This document shows positions 10,520-19,830 of a stretch of 64,000 bases of DNA, in pieces. The DNA is from Sulfurimonas sp. (GTDB lineage Bacteria > Campylobacterota > Campylobacteria > Campylobacterales > Sulfurimonadaceae): the NCBI GenBank assembly GCA_011391635.1, contig JAABQD010000005.1, forward strand, positions 1 to 64,000, read 5' to 3'. The position numbers were made by a program, and so were the translations under genes. Positions within the stretch are counted from its first letter, which is position 1. Every line of letters begins with the position of its first letter. The notes beneath the pieces are model-generated. The model did not search any database, was not told the origin of the DNA, and saw nothing but the letters and a program-made list of their open reading frames with translations.

Positions 10520-11438
10520 CTATTTGCTCCTTTGTAAATTTAGAATCTATATAATTTTTAACTGTTTTATCAAGCTCGGCTACAAAAAATAGCTTCTCTT
10601 TTGTTGTTGGATGAATGAAATATATTACATATGCGTGGAGCAAAATTCGTTCCGATTTCTCCTCTTTTGGGCTTAATGCATAAATATGATCACCAATAAT
10701 ATGTCGATTAAGTGTCTCTAAGTGAACACGAATTTGATGCGTTCTTCCTGTAAAAAGTTTACATGCTATCAATTGACTCTTCTCATCCTCTGAGAGTGCC
10801 AAAGTATGAAACACTGTTTTTGCATATTTTCCACTCTCTACACATGCCATCTTCAATCGATTCGAGGCACTTCTGCCAATACTTTTTTCAATCGTTGTGC
10901 TATCTTCTTTGAGAGGTGGAGTTATTACTGCGATGTAGTATCTTCCCATACTTTTATCTTGAAGCTGTGCTGATAAAAACTCATGTGCTTCATTATTTTT
11001 TGCAATTACCATTGCACCACTCGTACCCTTATCAAGTCTATGAACGATACCATGTCTCTCTTCACCGCTCAAAGTGGACAATCGTATCCCTTTGTGTTTG
11101 AGCCAATCTACTAGAGTTGCCTCTTTTACACTTGGTGCTGGATGCACAGTGACGCCACTTGGTTTATTGATAACTAAAACAGCTTCATCTTCATAAAGAA
11201 CTTCTACATCAAAATCTACCGCCAAAGCTTTTTCTATCTTGGCATGTGGAAACTCTACTTTAATTATTTGTTCTAGCTTTAGTTTAACACCTGGACGCGA
11301 GATGAGTTTATTATCCACATAGACACACTCTTGTTTAATAAGTTGAGCGATTTGTGAACGAGTTTGCCCTATTTGCGAAGCTAAAAAAGTGTCTAATCGT
11401 TCTGTTGTATCGCTTACATAGCTTTTTATATCGCTCAT
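10467..11438 (-). CDS. RluA/RluD family pseudouridine synthase
   Basis: S4 domain; HRLDKGTSGAMVIAKNNEAHEFL; LFTGRTHQIRVHL. Confidence 0.93.
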   Translation of the reverse strand: MSDIKSYVSDTTERLDTFLASQIGQTRSQIAQLIKQECVYVDNKLISRPGVKLKLEQIIKVEFPHAKIEKALAVDFDVEVLYEDEAVLVINKPSGVTVHPAPSVKEATLVDWLKHKGIRLSTLSGEERHGIVHRLDKGTSGAMVIAKNNEAHEFLSAQLQDKSMGRYYIAVITPPLKEDSTTIEKSIGRSASNRLKMACVESGKYAKTVFHTLALSEDEKSQLIACKLFTGRTHQIRVHLETLNRHIIGDHIYALSPKEEKSERILLHAYVIYFIHPTTKEKLFFVAELDKTVKNYIDSKFTKEQIDEVMDTRYILHSFTPHS

Positions 11439-11490
11439 TTGTGTCCCTTATTGTGATACAATTTCATAATTTTAACTTGGAGTTACGAAT

Positions 11491-12603
11491 TTGTGGAGAT
11501 TTGATAAGCATATTTTATCACAATTTGACTTTTTTTCCATCATTTTAATCATCCCGCTTGTCTTAACTTCGAATTGGCTCATCTCTGAAGCTGTTCCAAT
11601 GCTTGCACAAAAACAGATTGCCTATATTGGCGTATCTTTGTTATTTTTTATTTTTATACTTTTTTTGCCTATACGACGCATGAATTGGCTTATTCCACTT
11701 ATTTATTGGCTTAGTATCGCTCTCTTGCTAGGAGTTGAATTTTTTGGACACTCACGACTCGGTGCACAGAGATGGATAGATATACCCTTTATCAATGCAA
11801 CTATTCAACCTTCTGAATTTGTCAAACCAGCACTTATTCTCATGTTAGCCTATTTGATTCAGAAAAACCCTCCTCCGCTCTACGGCTATAAACTCAAAGA
11901 TTTTTCTATCATCAGTGCATATATACTTTTGCCATTTTTTCTTATTGCAAAAGAGCCCGATTTAGGGACAGCTCTCGTACTTTTACTGATAGGATATGGT
12001 GTTTTATTTTTTGTAGGAATTCACTGGAAAATAGTAGCTGGAGTAGTCATTGTCATAGGTATAATGGCTCCTGTTACCTATGAATTTTTACTCCATGATT
12101 ACCAACGAACGAGAATCACAGATTTCGTCAGCGAAAAACCATCCTATCATGTGCAACAGTCAATTATAGCCATTGGTTCGGGAGGATTTACTGGTAAGTC
12201 CAAAGAGGATGCGACACAGACACAAATGAAATTTTTACCCATCGCCACAAGTGATTTTATTTTTGCATTTTTAGTTGAGAGAGCTGGTTTTGCTGGGGCG
12301 TTGGGGGTCATTGTACTCTATATGGCCATCATACTGCATCTCATGAGTTTGAGCTACTACAATAAAGATTACTATATCAAGGTCGTGACCATATCTATCT
12401 CTTTTATGTTTTTTATTTATATGTCTGTCAATATTGCAATGACTATGGGTTTTGCCCCTGTTGTCGGAATTCCTTTACCTATGTTTAGCTATGGGGGAAG
12501 TAGTTTTATCACCTTTATCATTCTCTTTGCTATTATGCAAAATTTGATTACCTTTCGATATAGAGATATGTATGATAACCGTGGAACTAAAAGATTTGTA
12601 TAA
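11491..12603 (+). CDS. rodA: Rod shape-determining protein RodA (FtsW/RodA/SpoVE family)
   Basis: RLGAQRWIDIPF...QPSEFVKPALIL; MGFAPVVGIPLPMFSYGGSSFITF. Confidence 0.93.
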   Translation: MWRFDKHILSQFDFFSIILIIPLVLTSNWLISEAVPMLAQKQIAYIGVSLLFFIFILFLPIRRMNWLIPLIYWLSIALLLGVEFFGHSRLGAQRWIDIPFINATIQPSEFVKPALILMLAYLIQKNPPPLYGYKLKDFSIISAYILLPFFLIAKEPDLGTALVLLLIGYGVLFFVGIHWKIVAGVVIVIGIMAPVTYEFLLHDYQRTRITDFVSEKPSYHVQQSIIAIGSGGFTGKSKEDATQTQMKFLPIATSDFIFAFLVERAGFAGALGVIVLYMAIILHLMSLSYYNKDYYIKVVTISISFMFFIYMSVNIAMTMGFAPVVGIPLPMFSYGGSSFITFIILFAIMQNLITFRYRDMYDNRGTKRFV

Positions 12604-12628
12604 CTTTTTAACCCTCTAAGAAATAAAA

Positions 12629-14311
12629 ATGCAGCCCACCCATGTACTCGTAATAGACGATAGCAAACTCATCACAAAACTTGTCACAAAAGCTCTTCTG
12701 ACAAATAAAATAAAAAATCATCACTTTACCCCAGAGAATATTTATATTGCACATGATGGGATGCAAGCTTTTGAAATTTTAGGAAAAAATAAAAATATCT
12801 CCCTTGTCATCTCAGATGTCATGATGCCTATACTCAACGGTGAAGAGCTTATAGAGATATTAATTGATATTGGCAAAATCGATAGTTTAGAGTTGTATTT
12901 TATTACAACTCCCAATGTTGCAACTAGTATGAGTCCAACCAGCAAAGAGTACAGTGTGGGAATTATTCATAAGCCATTTAATGACATCACTTTTTGCGAA
13001 CAAGTCAATATCCTCCAATTGCAATATAAGACAAAAGTACAAAAGCAAACGGAGATAAAACTCGTTCACGAGAAACAAAAAAGACATATTTGCACATGGA
13101 TAGATAGTTACTTTGCACAAAAAGGGTTCATACTCTCGACACAAATACTTCTTCCCTTTGTAGAATCCGAATTCAAACACTACAACACTATTGATAATGA
13201 TGAACTCTATATGATGCTAAGCTCCATCCTAGAAAACTATTTTGCAGAGATAAAAAGTGAAAATATTATCGATTTTGGAGTGCTTCGCGAGATATATAAC
13301 TCTTGGCATAAGCCTGATGCATACAGCTCTCTGGATTTAGAAAATAATTTTCAAGATATCATTACACATGCCAAAGAGATTCTTGAAGATACTTCTACAA
13401 AAGAGGAGATACAATATGCTCTTATCCATCCTATCAATCACATCTTATCTCTTGCTAAAAAAAATATAAAGCATACAATTCCTCTCTGTTATGATGACTT
13501 TTTTCCCTATTTTTTTGACTTAATAGAGCTACTTTCCAAACTAGATGCAAATTTTCAAACGAAGCGTGTTTTAGCACTCATAAGCCATATCGATGAAATT
13601 CAAAATATGAAAAGCAAAATATTTAACTATACAGATGCTTCAAAAATTGTAGAGGTATTTCCTATTTTTAAAGAAAACAAGAAAACTCTCTCTTTATTAC
13701 AACACCATTTTAAGCATTTTTATAATCAAATTCAAAATGAACTTGTTCCCTATTATGTTTATGAAGTCAATAGTACACTTTGGAATCAAGCAAAAAGTAC
13801 ACCTGTTATTGCAAATTATTTAAAAGAAAAACTCAAAAATAAAATGCCAAATACTCATAATGCTCTCTACTATTTTAAAAAAATAGAAAAAGAAGAGATG
13901 AAAAAATTTATAAAATATGACAAAGTCAAAATTGGAATCCTCAGTAACAATAGAGAACTATTAAGTATTTTCAAGAATAAACTTACTGAACATTTGCCTC
14001 TATTGGAAATTTCAGTCCATACGAACGCTGCCATACTTCAAAGTAGTATGAGCATCACGCAGTACAATACGCTCATAATAGATTTAGATTTCCAAGATAC
14101 AGTTTTTAATAATGGACTACAACTTTTTAATTACTTTCAAAAAAAAGTTCCACCCACACTCGAAATTACTAATAATAAAGGAATATATTTTTTAGCATCT
14201 GCAAAACAGGTAGAAGTATTACATAAAAAAGCAACTAAAACAGACTATAATATACTCTTAAAACCTATAAATGAAAAAAATATTTACAATAAAATGTTTT
14301 GGGAATCATAA
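12629..14311 (+). CDS. Response regulator with N-terminal receiver domain and long uncharacterised C-terminal region
   Basis: HVLVIDDSKLITKLV...LVISDVMMPILNGEELIEIL; remaining ~420 aa unassigned. Confidence 0.8.
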   Translation: MQPTHVLVIDDSKLITKLVTKALLTNKIKNHHFTPENIYIAHDGMQAFEILGKNKNISLVISDVMMPILNGEELIEILIDIGKIDSLELYFITTPNVATSMSPTSKEYSVGIIHKPFNDITFCEQVNILQLQYKTKVQKQTEIKLVHEKQKRHICTWIDSYFAQKGFILSTQILLPFVESEFKHYNTIDNDELYMMLSSILENYFAEIKSENIIDFGVLREIYNSWHKPDAYSSLDLENNFQDIITHAKEILEDTSTKEEIQYALIHPINHILSLAKKNIKHTIPLCYDDFFPYFFDLIELLSKLDANFQTKRVLALISHIDEIQNMKSKIFNYTDASKIVEVFPIFKENKKTLSLLQHHFKHFYNQIQNELVPYYVYEVNSTLWNQAKSTPVIANYLKEKLKNKMPNTHNALYYFKKIEKEEMKKFIKYDKVKIGILSNNRELLSIFKNKLTEHLPLLEISVHTNAAILQSSMSITQYNTLIIDLDFQDTVFNNGLQLFNYFQKKVPPTLEITNNKGIYFLASAKQVEVLHKKATKTDYNILLKPINEKNIYNKMFWES

Positions 14312-14362
14312 GATACTTCAACTCTTTTTAGGCTCTCACTAAAACTATTCCAAGGGGACACA

Positions 14363-14812
14363 ATGCCAGCGAATCAATCTATATTATGGGATAATGCGTA
14401 CAGTTTAGGTATCCAAGAGATAGATATACAACACAAAAAATTATTTGAAATTGTTAATAGACTCTATGCTTTAGATGAAGAACATAGCACAAAAGAGGAA
14501 CTCAAAACTATTTTATATGAATTTAGCGACTATATGCGTACACACTTCAAAGATGAAGAGGAGTATATGAATTCTATACACTTCCCTGAACTGAGTGAAC
14601 ATAAAAATATTCATGAAACTATCATACAACATCTTGCAGAACTTATCAAAACACCAGCAAGATTAGGAATCATAAAAACAAAAATGAAAGTTTTAGCCAA
14701 ACATACGCTTATAGACCATATCATGCATGAAGATATTAAAATAAAACTCTTTAAGCTCTCCGATAAAACAAAACAAAATAAAATAGATGAAGAGATATTT
14801 GAGTTGGCTTAA
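14363..14812 (+). CDS. Bacteriohemerythrin
   Basis: WDNAYSLGIQEIDIQHKKLFEIVNRL...HFKDEEEYM...HKNIHETIIQHL...HIMHEDIKI. Confidence 0.93.
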   Translation: MPANQSILWDNAYSLGIQEIDIQHKKLFEIVNRLYALDEEHSTKEELKTILYEFSDYMRTHFKDEEEYMNSIHFPELSEHKNIHETIIQHLAELIKTPARLGIIKTKMKVLAKHTLIDHIMHEDIKIKLFKLSDKTKQNKIDEEIFELA

Positions 14813-14885
14813 TGTCAATAAATTGAAAAAACAGTTTAGTAAAAATTATTGTGATTGAAATGAATATTTTGGAGATGAAAGGTAG

Positions 14886-14962
14886 TGGCGCGGTGGACGG
14901 GACTCGAACCCGCGACCCCCTGCGTGACAGGCAGGTATTCTAACCAACTGAACTACCACCGC
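14886..14962 (-). tRNA. tRNA-Asp(GTC), CCA encoded
   Basis: Reverse strand GCGGTGGTAGTTCAGTTGGTTAGAATACCTGCCTGTCACGCAGGGGGTCGCGGGTTCGAGTCCCGTCCACCGCGCCA; cloverleaf folds, anticodon GTC. Confidence 0.96.
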
Positions 14963-15068
14963 GCATATAATAAAAAAAAACTTGTATTTTTTGATAGATG
15001 TGCTAAGGTTGAAGCGAAGCATACTAAAAGTATGTGAGTTTCAGGCTTTGTGCATATATCACAAAATA

Positions 15069-15144
15069 TGGTGGGCATTACAGGACTCGAACCTGTGACA
15101 TCTACCTTGTAAGGGTAGCGCTCTACCAACTGAGCTAAACGCCC
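15069..15144 (-). tRNA. tRNA-Val(TAC), CCA encoded
   Basis: Reverse strand GGGCGTTTAGCTCAGTTGGTAGAGCGCTACCCTTACAAGGTAGATGTCACAGGTTCGAGTCCTGTAATGCCCACCA. Confidence 0.96.
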
Positions 15145-15162
15145 TTTAAAAACACCAAAAAA

Positions 15163-15238
15163 TGGCGACCCCTAAAGGATTTGAACCTCTGTCCCTACCA
15201 TGAAGTGATAGTGTCCTTGGCCACTAGACGAAAGGGTC
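15163..15238 (-). tRNA. tRNA-Glu(TTC), CCA encoded
   Basis: Reverse strand GACCCTTTCGTCTAGTGGCCAAGGACACTATCACTTCATGGTAGGGACAGAGGTTCAAATCCTTTAGGGGTCGCCA. Confidence 0.95.
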
Positions 15239-15272
15239 ACTTTCATAAACAATAAGGTTTATAACAAAAAAA

Positions 15273-15349
15273 TGGCGCGGTGGACGGGACTCGAACCCGC
15301 GACCCCCTGCGTGACAGGCAGGTATTCTAACCAACTGAACTACCACCGC
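15273..15349 (-). tRNA. tRNA-Asp(GTC), second copy
   Basis: Same tRNA sequence as 14886-14962. Confidence 0.96.
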
Positions 15350-15478
15350 GTATATAAAAAATTTGTCTTTCATTAATATTTAAAGAAAAACTTGTATTTT
15401 TTGATAGATGTGCTAAGGTTGAAGCGAAGCATACTACAAGTATGTGAGTTTCAAGCTTTGTGCATATATCACAAAATA

Positions 15479-15554
15479 TGGTGGGCATTACAGGACTCGA
15501 ACCTGTGACATCTACCTTGTAAGGGTAGCGCTCTACCAACTGAGCTAAACGCCC
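15479..15554 (-). tRNA. tRNA-Val(TAC), second copy
   Basis: Same tRNA sequence as 15069-15144. Confidence 0.96.
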
Positions 15555-15569
15555 ATAAATCGAACTTTA

Positions 15570-15645
15570 TGGTGTCCTGTGATGGATTCGAACCATCGGC
15601 CACATCATTAAAAGTGACGTGCTCTACCAGCTGAGCTAACAAGAC
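15570..15645 (-). tRNA. tRNA-Lys(TTT), CCA encoded
   Basis: Reverse strand GTCTTGTTAGCTCAGCTGGTAGAGCACGTCACTTTTAATGATGTGGCCGATGGTTCGAATCCATCACAGGACACCA. Confidence 0.95.
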
Positions 15646-15718
15646 ATTTTCCTCTATTTCTTAAGAGGTCGAAATTATAGGCAAATAGATTTTGTTTGTC
15701 AAGTTTTTGCCATTAAAT

Positions 15719-16807
15719 TTAGAAAAATAACTCTTTGTCTATGAGAATAAGCATTTTGATAGCATATAATACACTTTGATGTTGTATATAGTTTCTATCG
15801 CCCTTTAAATTCAAATGTACTTCTTTGTGTTTTGTCCTACTTCTTACCCCGATAAAGACAGTTCCAACGGGTTTAAGAGGAGTTCCACCACCCTCTCCTG
15901 CTATGCCACTAATGGAGAGAGCATAATCCGAATGACTCACATTCATAGCACCTTCACTCATTTGTGAAACGATTTCCGCACTTACTGCACCAAACTCTTC
16001 TATAGAGTTATGTTCAACACCGAGCCAATTCTCTTTGAGTTCATTCGAATATGTGACAAGTGTGCCATCCACGATTTTTGATGCCCCATTGTTTTTTGTA
16101 AAATAGTAGCTCAAAAGCCCGCCTGTACAACTCTCAGCAAATGAAACTTTTTTTTGATTTTTTGAAAGAGTTTCTATAATATACTGCACAATATTTGATG
16201 CAGATATCAAATTATTTGGTATGAGCTGTTTTGCAGAATTGATAAACTTCGAGATATTTCCATATTTTTTACTCTCTATGTCTATTCGAAGCCATCCATC
16301 TACCAAGATGAGAATATCAAGTGTTACATCATACATTTGTGCTATTGGAGTAAGAATTGCCAAAGCACTCTCTTTGTCTTCATCAAAAATATGAATTACC
16401 GCATTCGACTCTTTTTTTTGTATCAGCACCTCTGGGAATTCTTGCATTTCATCTACATGCATCACATTAATAACAGAATTTTGATACTCCAAAAGATAAC
16501 TTCCATCTTCATATATTGAACTATTCGAGGGAATAAGCATATTTTCTTTGAGAATTTGATTATCACTTGTAACTGTACTTATAAGTTTACCAATTGTTGA
16601 AAAATTTTGTTTTGTCGTAACTATCACTAGTTTTGTAGTGGAGTGAATCTCTTTTTCTAGGTATAAAAAAAGTGAATTATCATTCTCTTTAAAATAGGTG
16701 ACTTGTGTTATATAGTTCGTATTTTGTTCTACTTTTCTTATGACATATTCTCTCAAAGATGTATTGTGTAAAAACTTATTTCCTATAAATAAAAGATGTA
16801 ATTTCAT
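15719..16807 (-). CDS. CinA family protein (nicotinamide-nucleotide amidohydrolase C-terminal domain)
   Basis: VSFAESCTGGLLSYYFTKNNGASKIVDGTLVTYSNELKENWLGV...ALSISGIAGEGGGTPLKPVGTVFIGV. Confidence 0.88.
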   Translation of the reverse strand: MKLHLLFIGNKFLHNTSLREYVIRKVEQNTNYITQVTYFKENDNSLFLYLEKEIHSTTKLVIVTTKQNFSTIGKLISTVTSDNQILKENMLIPSNSSIYEDGSYLLEYQNSVINVMHVDEMQEFPEVLIQKKESNAVIHIFDEDKESALAILTPIAQMYDVTLDILILVDGWLRIDIESKKYGNISKFINSAKQLIPNNLISASNIVQYIIETLSKNQKKVSFAESCTGGLLSYYFTKNNGASKIVDGTLVTYSNELKENWLGVEHNSIEEFGAVSAEIVSQMSEGAMNVSHSDYALSISGIAGEGGGTPLKPVGTVFIGVRSRTKHKEVHLNLKGDRNYIQHQSVLYAIKMLILIDKELFF

Positions 16808-16933
16808 GCTGTTGGAGCCTCTTCAAACTAGATTCATTTTGGTTATTGTAGCACCTTTCATTCCTCTTTAAAGAAGCTTTTAAACCCTTTAGAGATATAA
16901 TGCAAAACTTTTTACATAATTTTCGAGGTACAG

Positions 16934-19696
16934 ATGGACTACAAAGAAACACTACTTTTACCTACTACAGAGTTTGCCATGCGAGGCAACTTAACACAAA
17001 ATGAACCTCTTCGATATGCCGCATGGTATGAGAAAAAAGTCTATGACAAAATGAAAACTTTGCGTAAAGATGCACCAAGTTTTACACTTCATGATGGTCC
17101 TCCCTATGCAAATGGTCATACGCACATCGGTCATGCACTCAATAAAATCCTCAAAGATATCATTGTAAAACACAACTATTTTAACGGCAAATCTGTTCGT
17201 TTTACTCCAGGCTGGGATTGTCATGGTTTACCGATTGAACAGCAAGTTGAGAAAAAACTTGGCGGAAAACAGAAAAAAGAGTTACTTGAAACTGCAAAAA
17301 TCCGTGAACTTTGTCGTGCACATGCCTCAGAATTTGTAAACATTCAAAGAGATGAGTTCAAAAAACTTGGTATTTTGGCGGACTGGGAAAATCCTTATGT
17401 CACGATGGATTATAAGTTTGAAGCGAACATCTACCGCACACTCTGCGGTGTTGCAAAAAAAGGTCTTTTGATTGAGCGAAGCAAACCAGTTTTTTGGTCA
17501 TGGGCGGAGAGAACTGCACTCGCTGAAGCAGAAGTTGAGTACGAAGACAAAGAGTCTCACTCAATTTTTATCGCTTTTGAACTGAGTGATGAAGCAAAAG
17601 CTAAACTTGGCATAAATGGTAAAGCTGCACCAGTTATCTGGACAACAACGCCTTGGACAATCCCTGCAAATACGGGAATTTCACTCAATCCAAATGAAGA
17701 GTATGTACTCACAACTACGGGCTATATCGTAGCAAAAGAACTTCTAAACTCTCTCATAGAGCAGAATGTTTTAAGCGGAGATATCGCACAAACATTCAAA
17801 GCAACAGAGTTTGAAAACTTACTTGCAATCAACCCACTCAACGCTAGAACTTCTCGCATAGTTTTAGGTGAGCATGTTTTGATTGACAACGGAACAGGTT
17901 GTGTTCACACTGCTCCAGGACATGGTGAAGATGACTACCGTGTTGGACTTGTATATGATTTAGAAGTGGTTATGCCAGTTGATGAAACGGGTTGTTTTGA
18001 TGAGACAGTTGTAGGGCTTGGTCTGATTCCACATGCCGAAACTTTTGTGGGCAAACATATCTTTAAATCAAACGATGAAATTATCGAACTTATGGGTGAA
18101 AGTGTTTTAAAAGTAAGTAAATTTACGCACTCCTACCCACATTGTTGGAGAAGTCATACTCCACTTATTTTTAGAGCGACGAAACAGTGGTTTATCTCCG
18201 TAGATGAAAAACCGCTAGGCGAAGATAAAACTTTAAGAGAGATAGCTCTGAGCGAAGTAGAAAAAACATTATTCGTGCCTGAGAGTGGAAGAAAAAGACT
18301 CACTTCTATGGTTGCAAACCGCCCTGATTGGTGTATTTCTCGTCAGCGTGACTGGGGTGTGCCGATAGCATTTTTCAGAGTAAAAGCAACTGGCGAAGTT
18401 CTTTTGGATGAAAAAGTTTTAAACTTTACAGCTATGATTTTTGAGATGAAGGGAAGTGATGTTTGGTACTCGATGCCAATTGAAGAGCTACTTTATGCAG
18501 GAAGTGGTTACAAAGCAGACGAACTTGAAAAAGTAACGGACATTTTAGATGTTTGGTTTGACAGCGGTTCCACATGGAATGCGGTTTTAAAATCTCGCAA
18601 CTATGATGCAGGTGCATATCAAGCTGACCTTTATGTAGAAGGAAGCGACCAACACCGCGGATGGTTTCAATCTTCTCTCTTTTTAAGTGCAGCAGTCGAA
18701 CACAAAGCTCCTTACAAAGGCGTTTTAACGCACGGTTTCACAGTCGATGAAAAGGGCGAAAAAATGTCCAAATCCAAGGGCAATGTTGTTGCTCCTGAGA
18801 GCGTTTTGAAAGAGTACGGAAGTGAAATTCTTCGTCTTTGGGTTGCTTCAAGCGACTACCAAAGTGACCTAAAAATCTCAGATGGCATCTTAAAACAGAC
18901 TGCTGAAAACTACAGAAAACTTAGAAATACTTTTAGATTTTTGATGGCAAATATCAATGACTTGGAGAGTTTAGTTCCACATGCCGAGATGGGCGAACTT
19001 GACCAATGGATAGTTGGAGTTGCAAAAAAAGTTTTCGACGACACACACAAAGCATTTTCAAACTACAACTTTGTGCATGGAATGAGTTTGTTAAATAACT
19101 TCATCGTTAATGAGTTAAGCGGGATTTATCTTGACATCACAAAAGACAGACTCTACTGTGACGGTGCAAATGACAAACACCGCCGTGCAAGTCAGAGTGC
19201 AATGGCTATCATCACAAAATCACTCCTGCTTTTAATCGCTCCGATTTTGACTTATACAGCGGATGAGATTATCGACAATGCACCAGCGATTATCAAAGGC
19301 GATGCAAAAGATATTTTTGAGTTAATGTACGCTCCAATCGAAGCTGGAGAGAGTAGTTTCAACGCCGAGTATATGAATGAAGCAAGAGAAGGTTTTTACG
19401 AAGTAGTCGATAAACTCAAAAAAGAGAAAATCATCAAAAGTACACTTGAGCTTGTTTTGCATACCGAATCCAAAATAGCACTTGATATGAACACAACGGA
19501 AGCTGAGGATTGGTTCGTCGTCTCTGGCATATTTGAAGATAAACCAGAAGAAGAGATACTTGGAACTTTTAAAGTCAATGAAGATACTTTTATTATCTCA
19601 AAAGCGACAAAAGCAAAATGCCCAAGATGTTGGAAATACCATTCAGAAAATGAAGAATCCACATGCCAAAGATGTAGCGAGGTTCTAAGTGCCTAA
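16934..19696 (+). CDS. ileS: Isoleucyl-tRNA synthetase
   Basis: [42 protein letters not shown]-terminal zinc site CPRCWKYH...CQRC. Confidence 0.98.
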   Translation: MDYKETLLLPTTEFAMRGNLTQNEPLRYAAWYEKKVYDKMKTLRKDAPSFTLHDGPPYANGHTHIGHALNKILKDIIVKHNYFNGKSVRFTPGWDCHGLPIEQQVEKKLGGKQKKELLETAKIRELCRAHASEFVNIQRDEFKKLGILADWENPYVTMDYKFEANIYRTLCGVAKKGLLIERSKPVFWSWAERTALAEAEVEYEDKESHSIFIAFELSDEAKAKLGINGKAAPVIWTTTPWTIPANTGISLNPNEEYVLTTTGYIVAKELLNSLIEQNVLSGDIAQTFKATEFENLLAINPLNARTSRIVLGEHVLIDNGTGCVHTAPGHGEDDYRVGLVYDLEVVMPVDETGCFDETVVGLGLIPHAETFVGKHIFKSNDEIIELMGESVLKVSKFTHSYPHCWRSHTPLIFRATKQWFISVDEKPLGEDKTLREIALSEVEKTLFVPESGRKRLTSMVANRPDWCISRQRDWGVPIAFFRVKATGEVLLDEKVLNFTAMIFEMKGSDVWYSMPIEELLYAGSGYKADELEKVTDILDVWFDSGSTWNAVLKSRNYDAGAYQADLYVEGSDQHRGWFQSSLFLSAAVEHKAPYKGVLTHGFTVDEKGEKMSKSKGNVVAPESVLKEYGSEILRLWVASSDYQSDLKISDGILKQTAENYRKLRNTFRFLMANINDLESLVPHAEMGELDQWIVGVAKKVFDDTHKAFSNYNFVHGMSLLNNFIVNELSGIYLDITKDRLYCDGANDKHRRASQSAMAIITKSLLLLIAPILTYTADEIIDNAPAIIKGDAKDIFELMYAPIEAGESSFNAEYMNEAREGFYEVVDKLKKEKIIKSTLELVLHTESKIALDMNTTEAEDWFVVSGIFEDKPEEEILGTFKVNEDTFIISKATKAKCPRCWKYHSENEESTCQRCSEVLSA

Positions 19697-19820
19697 CTTC
19701 ACAGAGCCAGTTTCTTTCACATTTATCGCAGTTACCGTAGCTGTGATATTTGTCATAATAGGTGTCGGGATTGCACTTGTTCAATTAGGAAAAAAGTCTA
19801 GGAAATTAGAGGATTTATAA
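19689..19820 (+). CDS. Small single-TM protein (43 aa, GTG start) overlapping the ileS stop
   Basis: GTG-initiated frame [43 protein letters not shown]; below the ORF-track length cutoff. Confidence 0.55.
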   Translation: MPNFTEPVSFTFIAVTVAVIFVIIGVGIALVQLGKKSRKLEDL

Positions 19821-19830
19821 CTTTAACTTT

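Larger units (their letters stand above)
14886..15554. repeat. Tandem duplication of a tRNA-Asp / spacer / tRNA-Val unit (copies 14886-15144 and 15273-15554)
   Basis: Both tRNAs and ~93 nt of spacer (cttgtattttttgatagatgtgctaaggttgaagcgaagcatacta...) are nearly identical. Confidence 0.9.

Noticed and set aside
15327-15539. 70-aa minus-strand ORF across the tRNA cluster
   Set aside because: It overlaps tRNA-Asp and tRNA-Val sequence; spurious.
15719-16807. CinA-family protein as a competence gene supporting the uptake hypothesis
   Set aside because: Despite the 'competence-damage inducible' name, the family is nicotinamide-nucleotide amidohydrolase; it is not evidence of an uptake machinery. 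I saw no com, dpr or pilus genes in this window.
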